Source: Bacteroidota bacterium (GTDB lineage: Bacteria; Bacteroidota; Bacteroidia; Bacteroidales; JAGNHN01). From it: DNA of 64,000 nucleotides. The DNA is taken from the NCBI GenBank assembly GCA_022710185.1, contig JAKLHK010000004.1, forward strand, positions 67,669 through 131,668, in the 5' to 3' direction. The translations under genes and the position numbers were made by a program. The first letter of the stretch is position 1, and each line of letters begins with the position of its first letter. This document shows positions 62,886 to 64,000 of this stretch, piece by piece. The notes beneath the pieces are model-generated. The model did no database searches and was not told the origin of the DNA. It saw only the letters and a program-made list of their open reading frames with translations.

Positions 62886-63762
62886 GAAAACGAACCCCAC
62901 AGCTGCGGCCGATGTATTGGTGACCGGGAGCGAGGGGTTCATCGGAAGTCCCCTTTGCCGCCGCCTGGAATCCGAAGGTTACCGTGTCGTGGGTGCCGAC
63001 CTGCGGCTGGGGCATGACCTCAGCCTGGGGGGGGCCCTGGACGACTTCCCTGATTTCCGCGTTGCGGTGCACCTTGCGGCCCGCACCTATATCCCCGACT
63101 CCCTGAAGGATCCGGGAGCATTCCTTCGAACCAATACCGGCAGCACCCTGCAGGTCCTCGAGGCCTGCCGGCGACGCGGGGCCCGCATGATCCTCGCCAG
63201 CACCTACCTCTACGGGGTACCTCAGGTTCTCCCGGTGGACGAGGAACACCCGCTGGCTGCACCACATCCCTATGCCCTTTCGAAGCAGGCTGCAGAGGCC
63301 CTGTGCCGCGTCTATGCCCAGGCGGGGCTCGTGCCGGTCATAATCTTCAGGCCCTTCAATGTCTTCGGCCCGGGCCAGGATGAGCGTTTCCTCTTACCAT
63401 CTTTCCTGAAGCAATGGAGCAGCGGGACCGTCCGTCTGCAGGATCCTGAACCCCGCCGTGATTATCTCTATATCGACGACATGGTAAATGCCTACATGGC
63501 CGCCATACGCCTGCCTTTCCAGGGCCTGGAGGTTGTTAACATCGGTTCGGGCATCAGCTATTCGGTCAGGGAAGTATGTTCCCTGCTCTCCTCCATGATG
63601 CCGGGCGAAGGAGAGGTGATTTTCAGTGGGCAAATACGGGAAAACGAGATCCCGGAGACCCGTGCCGCCATAGGGAAAGCCAGGGAACTGCTGGGCTGGC
63701 AGCCTGAATTCAGCATGGAGGAAGGCCTTCGTTTAACCGTCGAACATTTTCTCTCCGCATGA
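62878..63762 (+). CDS. NAD-dependent epimerase/dehydratase (extended SDR)
   Basis: A 294-residue protein. VTGSEGFIGSPL binds NAD; YALSKQAAEAL carries the YxxxK pair, and FRPFNVFGPGQ is an SDR-family sugar-nucleotide hallmark. It probably epimerises or reduces the sugar from the gene before. The start at 62878 was chosen because it begins MDKKTNPTAAADV just before the Rossmann strand. Confidence 0.87.
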   Translation: MDKKTNPTAAADVLVTGSEGFIGSPLCRRLESEGYRVVGADLRLGHDLSLGGALDDFPDFRVAVHLAARTYIPDSLKDPGAFLRTNTGSTLQVLEACRRRGARMILASTYLYGVPQVLPVDEEHPLAAPHPYALSKQAAEALCRVYAQAGLVPVIIFRPFNVFGPGQDERFLLPSFLKQWSSGTVRLQDPEPRRDYLYIDDMVNAYMAAIRLPFQGLEVVNIGSGISYSVREVCSLLSSMMPGEGEVIFSGQIRENEIPETRAAIGKARELLGWQPEFSMEEGLRLTVEHFLSA

Positions 63763-64000
63763 TCAGGGTCGGCATAACCGGGGCCAGCGGCTTCATCGGG
63801 AGCCACCTGCGCAGGTATCTCGGATATTTCGGAGAGGACATACAGGTGGTGGAATTTATCAGGGAATGGTTCGACGAACCCTCCGCCATGGATGCTTTCG
63901 TGCTGTCCTGTGACGTAATTGTGCACCTGGCTGCCGTCAATCGCCACCCCGACCCGGCCTATGTGGAAGCCAGGAACCGGGATGTCAGCGCCCGCCTGCT
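63759..64000 (+). CDS. NAD-dependent sugar epimerase/reductase, CapF/FnlB-like, cut by window edge
   Basis: The first 80 residues are visible. GITGASGFIGSHL is the nucleotide motif and CDVIVHLAAVNRHPD is like CapF/FnlB (HLAGVNRP), which acts in L-fucosamine-type sugar synthesis. It overlaps the gene before by 4 bp. The rest is outside the window, so the subfamily call is tentative. Confidence 0.6.
   Translation, partial: MIRVGITGASGFIGSHLRRYLGYFGEDIQVVEFIREWFDEPSAMDAFVLSCDVIVHLAAVNRHPDPAYVEARNRDVSARL

Overview
The window reads as chromosome of a GC-rich member of the Bacteroidota, most likely Bacteroidales-like. The signs are a gingipain-type protease with a type IX secretion (T9SS) sorting domain, FISUMP-domain surface proteins, a DUF5777 outer-membrane protein, an atpD-atpC pair away from other ATP synthase genes, few Shine-Dalgarno sites, and repeated Bacteroidota -7 promoter boxes (TAnnTTTG) ahead of many genes. 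No rRNA, CRISPR array, transposase or prophage was seen. The one RNA gene of clear identity is tRNA-Lys(CTT).

Layout. 1-15.1 kb is cell-surface biology: the end of a short-chain dehydrogenase, a C25 protease, a TonB-receptor-like barrel, two adjacent lower-GC FISUMP proteins (one a lipase with a dockerin-like segment, the other with a cohesin-like domain), a conserved-looking small ORF and a GDSL hydrolase. 15.2-24.4 kb holds tRNA-Lys, an FNR-like regulator and a respiratory gene set: one C-x4-CH cytochrome, a DUF5777 porin-like protein, one monoheme and one seven-heme cytochrome, cytochrome b, a ferredoxin-like subunit, an NrfD quinone-site subunit, an unknown envelope protein and a six-heme lipoprotein. 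24.5-35.4 kb is housekeeping: meaB, mnmH-selD, terC, glnA, an Hsp20 gene, a possible structured RNA, atpDC and ribF. 35.5-49.4 kb is mixed: a fused oxidoreductase with a toroid protein, membrane glycosyltransferase, SulP transporter, DsrE protein, an AT-rich HNH endonuclease, small membrane proteins, a diheme cytochrome and cysDN. 49.5-64 kb is cysC followed by a tightly packed surface-glycan cluster (legB, legC, FemAB-like, wzm, wzt, six glycosyltransferases or glycan-membrane proteins, a nucleotidyltransferase and two epimerases), running off the right edge.

How the genes may work together. The FNR-like protein has a CxxCxxC N-terminus. A TTGAC-N4-GTCAA dyad lies in its own promoter, and a related array lies before the six-heme lipoprotein, so it probably controls the respiratory genes in response to oxygen or redox state. 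That module has quinone, Fe-S and heme subunits but no molybdopterin or other recognisable catalytic subunit, and its terminal acceptor is unknown. cysD, cysN and cysC make PAPS and sit directly before the glycan cluster with no cysH in view, which could mean the glycan is sulfated. legB and legC would make a 4-amino-4,6-dideoxy sugar nucleotide, the FemAB-like protein may acylate it, and Wzm/Wzt would export the chain.

Limits. All family calls come from reading motifs by eye; no search was run. Start codons were chosen from promoter boxes, signal peptides and overlaps with the gene before. Some family names (HAB mutase-like, CapF-like, the PUA-like N-terminus, cohesin and dockerin-like) are recognition calls that need a profile search.
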